This document shows, piece after piece, positions 23,521-36,610 of a DNA stretch of 64,000 nucleotides (position 1 is its first letter; the number at the start of each line of letters is the position of its first letter). The notes under the pieces were generated by a model. The model saw nothing but the letters and a program-made list of their open reading frames with translations. It searched no databases and was not told the origin of the DNA. The stretch is from Panopea generosa (taxonomy: Eukaryota; Mollusca; Bivalvia; Adapedonta; Hiatellidae). Where the stretch lies: positions 35,621,132 through 35,685,131 of the forward strand of contig CM055894.1 in NCBI GenBank assembly GCA_029582155.1, in the 5' to 3' direction. The position numbers and the translations under genes are program-made.

Positions 23521-25600
23521 ATTTTGTTGCGTCGATTATAAGAAATCGTCTAGGAATAAATAAATGAAGTAAAAGTGGACCGTAGAATATAGACATGATT
23601 GCAAAATATGAACATTCTGTTATGGCAATATGCTGTTCGTCAAGCTAAAACAAGTTTAGATTATTGTACTTCAGTCTTTTTTTATTTACAATTTGCATAA
23701 CTTATCAATTAAAAAAATGATTTAATTATGGATATTGTTTACACATATGTTTCATAATGTTCATCGAGGATAATTGATGAAATAAGCGGTTTAAAAATAT
23801 ATATCAAGTGATTTGGAGGTGAGACAAATGAACCTTATGAAAATCAATGAATGTTCACATGCCACTTTATCATATTCCTCTGCCGTTTACATCCACTTTA
23901 AACGCTATACATATATGCAACTGTGATTTCCTAACTGTTTGGCATATGTTGAAACCAATGTGTTGTTTACCTAATGTTGGCAAAAAAAAAACATTATTAA
24001 AGCCATCCCCCAGTACAGTAAAACATGTTATAGATCAGTACCATTTACATAGCAATTCAATATCCAATACAAAACCAAGTTTCATTTTAGTCATGTTTAT
24101 CGGCCGTTTCATTATAAACAAATATATAACTCTTAAATTTGGCTCACTTGTGCGTTATGTCTAGTTAAATGTCGATTCAGAACTGTTCGACCATGACAAA
24201 AATAAGACGATATTGAGTAATTGACACCCGTTTATAAAAGAATAAGACTGACAGTGAATCGAAATTTTCAGTAGATTCAGTTTTTATTCAATTCGGTCAC
24301 GTGTTGTAGAACATTTACACATCAGTTTCTTGTTACTCAAACTTATCATTTATTTTGAAGTTTAGAAAATTTCTTTATTTGGTTAGTTTCATAAAACTGC
24401 ACTCTACGATGTTGTAAAACTTGCAATTTACAGTCAAACCTGTCTGAAGCAGCCAGCCAAAAGGAAAGAGTAAAAGCGGTCTTTTAATTTCAATATAACC
24501 ACTGTGTACTTTTGGGGACTATCGGCAAAGTCTGTAAAAATCGAACAGTCCGAACAGTCCAAATAGCCTCTATGTATTCTTACTTGTTTTTCTAGATCCA
24601 TAACGCCACTTCGATAGTTTCACCGTCGCTGCCGCTACTGTAGTCATCACTTCTCTCAAACAAAGGCAAAAGTGTCGCTAACATAACTGGCAGTGCCATA
24701 GTGTCTAGACCGGAAGTTGTCAAATTGAGCACAATTCGACTGGTTTAGATTGTTGAGTACAATTTGTTTTTTTCGCAGGCGGGCGGAGCCTAATAGTGCT
24801 TAACGAAATAGTATCAGTCGAATACCTCCAATTTTTATGATGATTGTGCTGTCAGAATAAGAAAATTGAAGTGATTTGAACTGAATATATTGTAGTCATA
24901 TCCATGTACATATAATAATTGTGACTTTTTATTATGTTTATATAGTGTTCATGTTTGTATATAATTATGTTGACTTGTACTTGTTCATTTGCTTCATTGT
25001 ATTATTTATATGCTCTCCTGTAAATTGGAGAAAAATACAATTATCAACAATCATGTATATTTAATAACAATAAAATAATGGTATACGTACATGGGGTTGT
25101 TGTTAAAGTGGTGGTCCCTTACGCATGGTGTCCCGGCTTCGACCCCAGACTCGTCTCGATGGTTTCGCGCCCAATTCTGGCTCTATAAACGAAATATACA
25201 CGAGAATGATTAAAACATATTAAAACTTCCTCATACATTTCCTAATTGACTGTTTTGGACTCTCTTGAAACATTATTTATGAACAAGAAAAGTGTATTCA
25301 TATTTATGTTATACTTTACGTTATTTTCAAACGACAACACACGAGATACTCTCTTGTATCATATCAATGTATGCATATGTATTAAACTAGTTGTTTCTAT
25401 GAGTGTCATTGCTTTACAATACAAAAGGAAAATATACTAAATGGAGATATTTTAGCTTAATCGCAGTTATTGATCTTTCATTGTATTCGATAAATGGAAA
25501 CGATAACCGAATAGTCCGCTTCTTCCTACTTATATGTCTAAACATAAAGATCCCCGTGTTCCGTTACATAGATGTGATATGTGTTTATATAATACTTACA
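23521..25600. other. Non-coding stretch; a recurrent TACAGTCAAACCTGTCT terminus at 24430
   Basis: No gene is seen. TACAGTCAAACCTGTCT at 24430-24446 recurs inverted at 58543-58559 and looks like the terminus of an unidentified DNA transposon family. Around 25615-25715 there is a short GACA/GACAGACATACG-rich run. Confidence 0.4.
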
Positions 25601-26069
25601 GAATCACATCCAACACATTCCGGAAGATTGTGTTATCAGTATATACGAAACATTCAGTCAGAGACAGACATACGTACAGACGTACATACGGACAGGCACA
25701 GACAGACAGAGTATCAATCGCTCAATCAAAAGATAAATGTATTGACCTACATATATGTATCAACCAATAAATAAATCAGTTGCAAAATCAATAATCGATT
25801 TACGCTTGATTAACAAGTAGTCTTTCAAACAATACAACAATAAGGAATCAATCATATTGAGCATTGAACCTTCACAAAACAGTCAGTCATAAAAACAATA
25901 ATAGGTGAAACAATTGCCTAACCAGCCATTAACCAACAAAATAGAACAAAAATAATAGTTACACTGAGCCGTCAACCTAATAATTAAATAATTTCCTTGC
26001 AGCCATAATTATATGCGCGGCATGATGCAGCGATTGAGTATTCGTCGTCGTGATACGTTTGAAACCACA

Positions 26070-26820
26070 CAATACAATACAGTTCAATATAATACAATAC
26101 AATACAATACAATACAATAAAATAAAATAAAATACAGATACAGATACAGATACAGATACAGATACAATACAATTTAATACAATGCAATACAATGTAATGT
26201 AATACAATACAATACAATACAATACAATACAATACAATACAATACAATACAATACAATACAATATAATCCAATACAATACAATTTAACACAGATACAATA
26301 AAGATACAGATACAGATATAATACAATACAATACAACACATATACAATACAGGTACAATACAATACATATACAATACAACACAAATACAATACAATGCAT
26401 ATATAATAATATACAATACAATACAATATAATACAGATACAATACTAATATAGTACAATACAATACATATACAATATACTACACTATAATACAATACATT
26501 ACAATACAAAATTGATACACAACATATATTATACTATACAATACAGTACATATACAATAAATACAATATAATACAATTAAAACAATACAATAAATACAAT
26601 ACATATACAATATAATACAATGCAACAAATACTATAAATACATGTAAAATACAATACAGATAAAAAAAACAAATACAATACAAATACAATATAGATACAA
26701 TACAATACAATACAATACAATACAATACAATACAATACAATACAATACAATACAATACAATACAATACAATACAATACAATACAGATACAGATACAGATA
26801 CAAATTCAGATACAGATACA
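26070..26820 (-). repeat. (AATAC)n / (GATACA)n satellite
   Basis: Pentanucleotide AATAC runs are interleaved with hexanucleotide CAGATA runs over about 750 bases. The long minus-strand frames rich in Tyr-Cys-Ile-Val-Leu are artefacts of reading this array in three equivalent frames. Confidence 0.95.
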
Positions 26821-26830
26821 CTGCACTCAC

Positions 26831-27784
26831 ATTAAAATATAAAAAGACTATAACTTAAATGATTATTGATTCAGTTGTTTGAACTTAATGACTTATGTGC
26901 TTAATGCTAACTTGACGAACAATAACCCGGTAAGTTATTGATATGCACACTGTATTGTTTAAGCCCTATGATAACAATATGACCTTGCCGCCTATTCAGA
27001 GTTAATAATGACATCAGTATGTGCACTACTTCACCATGCAGGAAAAATTTCGAAACGTCGAACTTTTGCCTGCAATAATACTGCTGTAAATCTTGGAATG
27101 TTGTAGATATAGCCAAATATATTATTTAGGGAAATTTAATTTCGGTAATTGTTTTTTTCATGAATCGCTGACTACGAATAACCAAACAGAATATAAGCAA
27201 AATAGTGTCTTTGATGCAATTGTTTTCGTTTTATAGAATCATTTTGAAATGCCCCCGAGTGTCGTCGATAATTTAGGAAAGTGGGATATTAACCTAATGC
27301 ACATTACGTTAAGGTAAAGGTCATCTATTTACTTCACATTTGAAGAATGTTTTCTTTATAAATACAAAACACGTCTACAACGGGCAATAACAAACATAAA
27401 GTAAATGTTCATGGTATTAATTTAGTTTCAATAACGTTTTTAAACTATCTGATTAACCTAGGAAAGATGGTGAAACGGTTATTTTAAATTTATTAATCGA
27501 TACCTGCCTTGGTAGAATGTGTACTAAGCATACCCAACTAACATGTTATGCTCAAAGTAACAACACAACTTATGGTTGTGGTGACAGGAAGAACGCATGA
27601 CTCTCATATCCTGAATCCGGTACATGTACTGTAACAAACGCTTCACATGGGGCGATGGCCATTCAGACATACACTTTATAAATTATAATTAAATTAATTG
27701 GGTAATTCTATTGAATAAGTGTATGTAAATATCTTTTAAACAGTATTTCATTTAATTAACGGATGTTAGTGTGCATAGTAATCG
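26831..27784. other. Non-coding stretch, nothing assigned
   Basis: No gene, RNA or repeat recognised. Confidence 0.4.
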
Positions 27785-27998
27785 TCCCAGAGATCCGCTA
27801 GGTGAGTAAAGGGTACTAGAAACGCTATATCTCTGCAAATCACTGAATAAATATTGACATATCTAAAGATAGGGGACCAATTGAACGTAAAGCAATGTTC
27901 ATAGCCAATCATCACAGAGATAATGATAGTGCGGTATTCGAACTCAAGGCCACTGAAATGACAGTCAGACGTGTCACCGACGGATCTACCCTGGCTCT
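27785..27998 (-). repeat. tRNA-derived SINE, family A, copy 3
   Basis: The reverse complement shows CGTCTGACTGTCATTTCAGT, CTTGAGTTCGAATACCGC (box B-like), then TCTCTGTGATGATTGGCTAT and a TTTGCAGAGATATAGCG block. These follow the order seen in the 30211 copy (CGTCTGACTATCAATCCA, TCTCCGTGATGATTGATA). The 3' tail is missing or diverged. Confidence 0.6.
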
Positions 27999-28186
27999 GT
28001 TGTAAAACAGAGATAGAGGGAAATGAGTGCTTAATTTTAACGAGTGTGAGTCGGTCGGCAAATATTACACAGGTATAATATTACTAACTACTGTTATTCG
28101 TCCCTGTGCATGCACATAGTGGTACATGGAATCATATTATGGTGGTATATTCAGCCAGTCTGGCAGTCGAATAGTCACTTCTGTAC

Positions 28187-28577
28187 GTCGACATCAGGAC
28201 CGCATGATGTCGACATCTCACTCATTATGTTGATATAATCGTCTTTATTATGTCACTTATTCATATGATTATGGCAACACCAGCAAGTGTCTAACTGGCT
28301 TAACACTCCAGTAAGTGTCCCGCCTTATTCAGTTTGTATTTCACAATTTATAAATCCGAAACGTTCCGCATGACCTTGTTTATATAAATAACAGGGCGCT
28401 TGGTGTTGACAGCAGGACGCTGATGTCAGCATCAATAACTAAGAAATTGGTGGCATAACATGAAAACATGCCACTCACAGGCTTTTCCAGCCAGTTAATC
28501 ACCGATGTTTCCACAACAATTTGAATAAGTGACTTATTCAAGAACAGTTTGTCACCATAAGTGAGATGTTGACATCA
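28187..28577. repeat. Foldback repeat with nested inverted repeats
   Basis: GTCGACATCA (28187-28196) and TGATGTCGAC (28205-28214) form a perfect 10-bp stem with an 8-base loop. The adjoining GATGTCGACATCTCACTCAT also pairs, imperfectly, with ATAAGTGAGATGTTGACATC near 28557-28577. Interior sequence repeats the TGACTTATTC theme. It resembles a foldback or palindromic dispersed element. Nothing else is seen in 27999-29769 apart from a (TA)n run at 29029-29052. Confidence 0.55.
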
Positions 28578-29770
28578 TACTTGTAATGTTTCTTTGCAAA
28601 ACCTTTTATTCAAAGCAGTATTATCAAAGTCCTTTGATGCCTGTCCCAGCAAGCATCTCATCATATTTTCTTTTTTATGTTTATTAAGTTGTTACCAATT
28701 CTATTCCGTTACTTAAAAACACATGATTTATGAAGTCTGGACGGATCGATTGCGTCAATGGGCACGTCGTTGTTATATGTAGGTTTGCGTCGTGGTAAAT
28801 ATGTTCACAGAAATGGCACACACGCGCAATTTTCGGCTAAGAATCTGTCCATATTTTGCTTACAATAACCGAGTTTTTCAAGAAGTTCCTGTTCGAGGCA
28901 CATGTCCATACAATAGCTGGTTCGATAACAGTTTGTATAGCCATGAATCGGTCAAATACATTGTTTATTTTCATACAACTGGATAGAATTTTTTACCGTT
29001 ATTTTCCAGCATGTTTTCTTTGGAAATATATATATATATATATATATATATAATTGATTATGAAATTTGTCAGGTAATACTTATTGAGAAGCTTAAGAAT
29101 ATCAGATATGAAACCTCTTTGGTTATTATCAGATCTAGTAACAAACATGGACAGACGGCTGTTTAAGATAGGATATCGTGCGGTAAGGTACTTTTTTCCT
29201 AATCCTAATTTTTCTATTATCAATTTCTGATTGTATAAATACTCAGACACATCACTGTTCTAGATCGTTTTTCAAAACCTTGAATGATCTTGGAACAAGA
29301 TCTCATTGGCCTGAGCTAATGGCTAGTTCGACTGTTCCAGCCATCGAAGGGAGAATAATAAAAAGCAATCTGACTGGGACTAGTTGTTCGAGCCATCTGT
29401 GTGTTCGAACCATCTGTGTTTGAGCAAACTAAGTTCGACTGCACAGTTTGAACTTTAACTTATTTTATATATCTATATCAACACTTAAACAAAATATTAG
29501 GTATCTCCGATATAAAAAACACAATATTGGACAAATAACCAGGTTATAACACATAACAAATAGTTACACTACAATTGATTAATCGATATTATTACCATTA
29601 AATAAGGGTCATTAAAACACATACTATAGCAAACAGTATAATTTACATATCAAATAGATCTGTATTAAACTCGCATAACAGTATATGTTCAGGGAGTACC
29701 AATATATCATTAAATAAGCATTGCTACGGTGATTTTCACTATTAATTACATTTGTTTTAAAAGGATAAAG

Positions 29771-29945
29771 GATCCTCTGAGATCGAGTGGTCTAAGGTGC
29801 CGTCTTTAGATGACGTACCTCTCACTGCTAAGGTCGTATGTTTGAGTGTCTCTCGCTCCAAAAACTTTATGTAAGAAAGTTTGCCAGTAATTTGTGGAAG
29901 GATGGTGGTTCTACTCAGATTCATTCTGAGATCTGCCTCCACCAA
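29771..29945 (+). repeat. tRNA(Leu/Ser)-derived SINE, family B, copy 1
   Basis: The head contains GATCGAGTGGTCTAAGGTGC (box A of a long-variable-arm tRNA) and a decayed box B around GTATGTTTGAGTGTCTCTC. The tail has GCTCCAAAAACTTTATGTAA, GAAGGATGGTGGTTCTACTC, AGATTCATTCTGAGATCTGC and CCACCAATACAAC. The minus-strand copy at 44532-44702 shares every block. Confidence 0.8.
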
Positions 29946-30210
29946 TACAACTAGATCTGCTTGATATATACCCTAAATGTGTTGAACATGGCGTCAAACC
30001 CAATTTAATAAATGTCGAACCTGTGGTGTATTGCCGCGAGAACGTGAGCTTTTGCGTGTTTTATATTCTCGTGTTTATTTACATTCACGTAAAGTTATGC
30101 ACAGGCCATGTAAATTATTATTCGCAATTAACAATATGAAACTGTACGGTTAAAGTCAATGAATGTTCTGTCCTGTTATATATCTGTATAGTTTTAATTC
30201 TAACATGCGC

Positions 30211-30495
30211 GCCGGGCCCGATTAGCTCAGTCGGTTACGCGTCTGACTATCAATCCAGGGGTCGTGAGTTCGAAACCCCCGCCCGGCAACAGTCTCCGTG
30301 ATGATTGATATACGACATTGTGTCTCATTATCATTCGTCTCTCACCACTGATTCAAGTGGGAAAGTTATCAGTTACTTGCGGAGACGGGGTGTGCTCGAG
30401 TACTGGTTAATCCCAGGAAACAGTGGTTAGGTTAACTGATCGTCTGTTAGCCCTCGATGGCATAAGAATGACGCTAAATATTCAATCAATCAAAT
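30211..30495 (+). repeat. tRNA-derived SINE, family A, copy 4 (best preserved)
   Basis: The head GCCGGGCCCGATTAGCTCAG begins a nearly intact tRNA-like domain: box A TTAGCTCAGTCGGTTACG, box B GAGTTCGAAACCCC, closing with CGCCCGGC that can pair with the 5' end. The tail carries GATGATTGATATACGACATT, CTGATTCAAGTGGGAAAG, GTGCTCGAGTACTGGTTAA, ATCGTCTGTTAGCC and TTCAATCAATCAAAT. Use this copy as the reference for the family. Confidence 0.85.
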
Positions 30496-30679
30496 CCTAA
30501 CATGCGATAACAGGTTGTCATTTGTTTAACTGTGACAGTTTATATGGAGATAATACAACCATGTTTATTAACTTTTCATCGTAAGAGTGATGTCCCCTGT
30601 TAATAACACACGTCTACTAAAATAAACTTAGATAAGCTACGTAATAAAGCACAATGTAGATTGAGATGTGAACAGTAAG

Positions 30680-30980
30680 TGAGTGAGTGATGATTTAGTG
30701 AGTAAGTGAGTGAGTGAGTGATGAGTGAGTGAGTGAGTGAGTGAGTGATGATTTAGTGAGTAAGTGAGTGAGTGAGTGAGTGAGTGAGTGAGTGAGTGAG
30801 TGAGTGAGTGAGTGAGTGAGTGAGTGAGTGAGTGAGTGAGTGAGTGAGTGAGTGAGTGAGTGAGTGAGTGAGTGAGTGAGTGAGTGAGTGAGTGAGTGAG
30901 TGAGTGAGTGAGAGAGAGAGTGAGTGAGTGAGTGAGTGAGTGAGTGAGTGAGTGAGTGAGTGAGTGAGTGAGTGAGTGAT
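30680..30980 (+). repeat. (GTGA)n tetranucleotide microsatellite
   Basis: A long run of GTGA, interrupted by ATGATTTA blocks near its left end and an AGAGAGAG patch at about 30911. Minus-strand translation gives a Thr-His-Ser-Leu repeat, which is an artefact. Confidence 0.95.
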
Positions 30981-31020
30981 CGAACTAGTGAGTACGTAAT
31001 TAAGTAAGTAAGTAATTAAG

Positions 31021-34000
31021 TTATTAAGTTTAGATATTGCCACATCTAGAGTATTAGAAATTGGTTCATTGAAACCTTTCATTAAAATAGAAAATACATC
31101 TAGAATTCTGACATGGAGATCACTTTTGGAATAGTGTTCAGCACTAAAAAAAATATTTGCACGAAATTTATTTCCTGAACATGAACACTTTTAACATTAT
31201 ATAACAAATTTAGTCTTCTTAGGAAAATAACTGTAATAAAAACATTAGCATTGTTTTTATCCATTGTCTGTTTTACCAAGTCAACCAACAAACAAAATAA
31301 ACCAATAACAAACACAATGTACGAGCTATATGGACTCAAAACCAGATAAAATGAATAGAATTTCACTTATTCAAAATAATAACAATGAATCTCAAAAAAT
31401 GATTGATATCGAAATATTCATGAATTCTCCTTAACCAAAATAGTCTCATTAATATACTTATATAAACTCAATGAATATGGTAGTAAACTGATTTTCAAAG
31501 TAATATGCAAGAAGAAGATTAAAAATTTTAAAAGTGTCAAATTTGTGTAAATTTCGTTATAGTGCCATATGCTTGTTTATTATTTTCGTCTACGATATCA
31601 ATACTCTTAAATAGGCATTGTACAAGAGAGACAATCCACGTGAACAACATATATGATATGCTATTATATTTTAGAATCTATCTGTAAGCAGCAAATATCA
31701 ATACATGTATACAGAAACAAATGATAACATTAGTCTACGAAACATGGTAGTAATTGTAGTTTATTGTCAAGACTATAAACATGCCATGGTACGACAGTGG
31801 TCCTACTCCGAGGCATGTCTTATAGGTTTGTTATGCACAGCTTTTGTATGACAGGACTACCAATATTTTGTATTCATCGAAACATCGCAATACTGGCAAA
31901 ACAGCTTTGGTGACTACTTGGGGACAGTACCGTATCATAATACAACACAATACAGTGAATTTCTGGAAAAACTCTATTTTCCAAAATCCTTTTTTATCTT
32001 TCGGTATTTTTATTGACAAAGTATCGCAGTTTGAAGAGTACGACTCTGCGATCATAAAAAAGGTAATCGACATTATAAATTGCCGATATAGTCACAATTA
32101 TAATCTAAAAACCATAACAATGCGTGCTTTCCCACTGGAAAATAGTTTTGTCCAAGCTGGAAAGATAAATTTCCCATTGGAATTTCTGATTTCCAACATG
32201 AAAAAGCATACAGTCAATTGTTTTTGACAATAATATCCAAATATACAATAAAAGTTTAGTAATAACATCGTCACATGACCATTGGGCGCAGCGATAATCG
32301 TTCTCGCGTCAGGTCAAATACACAATTAGCGTAACAGTATACTTTATATCGATACTATGATATGCCTTATATATGTGTTTTCAAGAGTACAATCTATGCA
32401 ATATTCAGCTGCAGGTTACCGTGTTGTATTTCCATTGTTTGGTTGTCAATCTGGAAAAAAGGGAAAGATCACTTTAAATATTCATAATTGTATTAAGTAG
32501 TACTTGTAGTTGTTGTTTTGTTGATTATTTTACTAGACTTAGTTTTCTGTTCATACATTTGTGAGAAATATCAAATGTCTATTACATACATGTGTATAGA
32601 GGATATTCGTTTACATGTGTAAAAAAATAGTTAACTTGTTACTGATTCATTTCTTAATATATTGCTTCATATATATCGCCGGGTGTCCTGAAAACAAATA
32701 AATATATACAAATCAGTACTTTGGTATATTAACCCATATCATATATTATTTATCGTAGATCTGCAGATTGTTATTTAGTTTAAATATAAGTTTTGCGCAT
32801 TGTAATATGTGTAGAAGTTCGAGAAATTCACGGTGCAAGATTAGAACTAATGCAGATTAATACTAGAATTGTCAAACATACCAATGCTGGGAGTGCACAT
32901 GCACAAATATGTAAATCCGGCAAATCAATGCTAGGATTGTCCGTGCTCAACGTAAGACAAACTTTAATGACACAAAAGATAACAATGCTATTTAACAAAT
33001 GTTGCATTAAGTTTCATGCACGAACATACCTGTCCGTAGCTACATTATCGTAATGGACCGTCTCTGAAATAACGGTATGAAAATAATGAACAGAAAATCA
33101 GCATGAATTCAAAACAACTTGAAGTTTAACGTAATCCTGAAATTTTAGGTTATCTATAATTATACTTGTCAGTTTCCAAATCATAAACATAAGAGATCAA
33201 TATACACATAACGCATTTCGAAATGCAATTCTCTTCATGATTTTGTAATAAAGAACGTATGAGGTGATCATATGTGTACATAATAATAGTTAACTGTTTA
33301 ACTGTTGATATTGTAGTGTAATTATATAAACTTAAAAAGCATATTCATGTGGAATTATATGTATATACATGTTAAAAACGTACATATGAAAAATATGTAT
33401 ATATTGTAAACTTGTGCATGTGAAAGTATATACATATGGAGTAAATATATTATGTTTACATGTGAAATGTGTAAACCTATACTTATGAAATAATATTTGT
33501 AACACGAACATTAACAAAACTCAGATCTCAACAAACACTATTAGATTTATTTGAAAATTAATAGGATTTCTCAATATGAAAGAAAAATGAAATAGGACCA
33601 TGTGATATAACCCTTTCTTGTACTTTATTAGAATGATATTCCGTTTGGTAATTAAACAATTGTTTTGGATGTTTATAGCATGACTGATATAATAATCAAG
33701 TTTCAGTCACTTACAAATATAATTTGAGATCAGCTTCGTATTGTCTATTCGACAGAATAATTTGATGAGTAATACATTGTAATTGTTATAGGTGGCAATG
33801 GGCGTTACCTTCCATAGAAGTAGAACTGTAATCGGCATGTGCATCGTTGTTTGTTTCGTTGTCGCATTTCCTACAACTAAGATATTTACCTATAAGATAT
33901 ACCGACCTAAAAATGATTCTTAGCAATTAGTATCCATATATGTTAATAATACACAATATAAAGAAACTGGTTTATAGAAATACATACATTTTCTAATAAA

Positions 34001-34940
34001 ATATAATGACATTTAATTATTCCCTATAATGGTTTAAACTCAAAAGCATAACCAATCAGTGGTAAAACCTCATTTTGCTTAAATGATGCCTGCATCACAG
34101 TACATTTTATATGGAATCCATATAATCAAATATAGTATGAAAATATACAAAATAAATATTAATTTGATATAAAACAATCATGAGTATTGTATTCTATTTA
34201 ACAAACATATATTATATGTGTTAATAATAAGTCATAATCATCATGGAAATAAATTGATGAACACGAACATGTTTAAAAAACAAGCATATTTAATGTATCA
34301 GTGGTAGACTATTATAGGGTTTTTGTTTTCCTGCGAAATATTAGCTTAGCGTTTTATGTAACCATATTGACATTTTGGTTATTGTAACTTTTATCATTTA
34401 TTTTGTGTATTTATAAATTAAGTTATACAAACGAATGTATAGGTTTACCTTCAAATATATATTGTCTACGTCTCAAAATGAAAATAGTTAGCACTAGTAT
34501 TATACACAAAATGCTTATACCACCTATAATACCACAGTTACCGAACAACTGCTGTCCTTGGTTGGTTCTGAAGGGGAAACATCAAATATAGTTATGCTGT
34601 GAACCATTAACATCACAATTAGTTATGAGATTATTTAGCAAATTATAATTTTCACTTATCACATGATCATAACGCCAGTTCATACTTAAGTAGATCGTGA
34701 AGACTACATAAGAGTAAGACTTTAGACTGGAATTATGTTTGTTTTCTAATCATACAAAATAGTTTTGCTGTGCTACATGGTAGATATCGTGGATATGTAA
34801 TAGTTCACGTTGATATTATATAAAAAATCTGTTTTATTCTCTTCGTTAAAGAATTTCTGTCTTTGTCGTACTTATACATGTATATTACAATTATCTCCCT
34901 TTATGATACTAAAATACTATGATTTCACTGTATCTTAATG
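31021..34940. other. AT-rich non-coding stretch; small CATTGGAA palindrome group at 32130-32205
   Basis: No gene is seen in about 3.9 kb. TTTCCCACTGGAAAA, GTCCAAGCTGGAAAG and TTTCCCATTGGAATT sit close together and echo the palindromes at 11905-12060. Open frames (for example 31844-32227 plus, 32793-33053 plus) show no domain pattern. Confidence 0.5.
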
Positions 34941-34941
34941 A

Positions 34942-35185
34942 TCTAAACCGTAGCGTGGTCAAGGGGTAGAGCATGCGGAATACAATATCAAAATTGAAAA
35001 ATAGTTCTAGAAGCTTCCTCGTTTGGCGCTCACAATTTAGAGGATAGTTCCACATCTGGTGTAAGTATAATATGACTGGGTTGGGTAACATACTAAGCGC
35101 TTAGAAAACTGCCTCAAGTAGACATCGTCTATATAACGGAAATATTGTTGAAAGCGACGCTTAACACAACAACAACACTCACAAT
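34942..35185 (+). repeat. tRNA-derived SINE, family C
   Basis: The head has GTAGCGTGGTCAAGGGGTAG, a box A-like start, with a mutated middle. The tail has AGGATAGTTCCACATCTGGT, ATATGACTGGGTTGGGTAAC, GCCTCAAGTAGACATCGTCT and ATATTGTTGAAAGCGACGCT followed by an ACAACAACA end. I recall the GTTGAAAGCGACG-type tail from bivalve SINEs; this is recollection, not a search. Confidence 0.6.
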
Positions 35186-36239
35186 CCAACAGATGTCTAT
35201 GTATATAGCGTGTGAGTAGTTATGAATCCTATAATGAATCCTACTCATAGAAATCCAACATTTCATGTATGTAGATTATCTCAACAGTCCCAACCTCGCA
35301 TTTTATTTGGTTTGTGATTCGGCATTCTTTACATATGCATAAACAGAAAAAAAATGAAGTAAATCCTATAACAAACATCCTAACGATTCACTGTCTGAAT
35401 TAATTTTATATAATATGTTTGTAGTGTCTTGCATACAATGTGTGTTTTATATGTACTGTTTTTGTATCTAATATATGCGATACGTATGCACATGTTTGAC
35501 GTGTATGGCATGCGTATTGATATTCAGACAATGCTGCGTAAAAAGGTATGAAAATAAGCCTTCATTTTGGAAATATCTATCATCTTAAACCAAACATGAG
35601 TGTATGAAGTAGTCAATATTCTCACCTGATGTAGTGAAGTATAGAACTTCCGTTAATACATTATTTCCTTGTAGATTGATTGACTCCTGATGTAATATGT
35701 AGATTGTCGACAGTAGCGAACATCCGGTTTTCACTTACGTCTTCACAACCAAACATCGATAAATAATCGTGCCATAGATTTACACTTGTTATTATTTAAA
35801 TGATGAATGCTTAATTGGCTTGACCAATGTATTCGATTGTTAAACTTTCGGGTGCAGCTGGTGGACCTGCACGTATTATATAACAAAATAGTAAACTGTA
35901 ATAATCTAAATATATAGATGTGCTTATTCTGAATACGGGTATAGCATGTTTGATTAATTCAAGATTTTTTCATGACGGACAAATTATAGTGAAGAGTTGT
36001 AATTATTATGTCAGACAGATATGCATATTATAGCAATAAAATTGGTGCATTAACTGTGTAAATGGTAAACTATAATCAATATTGCAATTACATACAAGAA
36101 AATAAAAAAGATAAATACGATACGATAGATATATAAACATGACATTTAAATGCATGCGTATAATGAGTTAATTAAGACGCAATAGATGCAATAATTCCAA
36201 ACTCACTAATATAAGTAGTATACCGGGCGCTTTGGGTGT
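35186..36239. other. Non-coding stretch, nothing assigned
   Basis: No gene or repeat recognised. Confidence 0.4.
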
Positions 36240-36610
36240 AAGCAAACGGGCGCCATCTTGTTTCTAAATATAGTAACTATTTTGCATATAAGCGGTGGTT
36301 ACTATTACCCATGCGAAGCGACCACTTTGGATGTTCGTCACTGTGCGTGACGGCCATTTTGGATGTTCGTCATTGTGCGCGGTGGCCATTTTGGACGCGT
36401 GTGGGAATGCAAGGCGGCCATCTTGGATGACTACTGATGGTAACACGTTTGCGCATGCGATGCGGCCATTTTAGATAACGTCGTATGTGCGGCCATAGTT
36501 TTAATATAGAAGGCACGCCGATTGACGTCATATCTAAGTTCAGAACGAAAGTCATGCTTTAAGTAAGATTTTGGATGTGTGTCGGTATGTGCAGCGGCTA
36601 TTTTGAAAGT
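36240..36610 (+). repeat. Degenerate ~30-70-bp repeat with recurring GGCCATTTTGGAT
   Basis: The core recurs as GCGCCATCTTG (36249), CGACCACTTTGGATG, ACGGCCATTTTGGATG, GTGGCCATTTTGGAC, GCGGCCATCTTGGATG, GCGGCCATTTTAGAT, GCGGCCATAGTTTT and GCGGCTATTTTGAA. Several copies are joined by GTTCGTCAxTGTGCG. The core resembles the YY1 site (AAxATGGC, inverted). This can be read either as a decayed CpG-containing minisatellite or as a cluster of factor sites; TGACGTCA occurs at 36523-36530. Confidence 0.65.

Noticed and set aside
25090-25190. tRNA-like sequence with CCGGCTTCGACCCCAG
   Set aside because: A box B-like piece only; no regular box A or stems.
25977-26830. Open frames rich in Tyr, Cys, Ile, Val and Leu on the minus strand
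   Set aside because: They are translations of the (AATAC)n satellite.
30753-31082. Thr-His-Ser-Leu repeat frame on the minus strand
   Set aside because: It is the (GTGA)n microsatellite read in one frame.
36264-36555. Minus-strand open frames across the GGCCATTTTGGAT cluster
   Set aside because: Repeat-derived, short, and without protein features.
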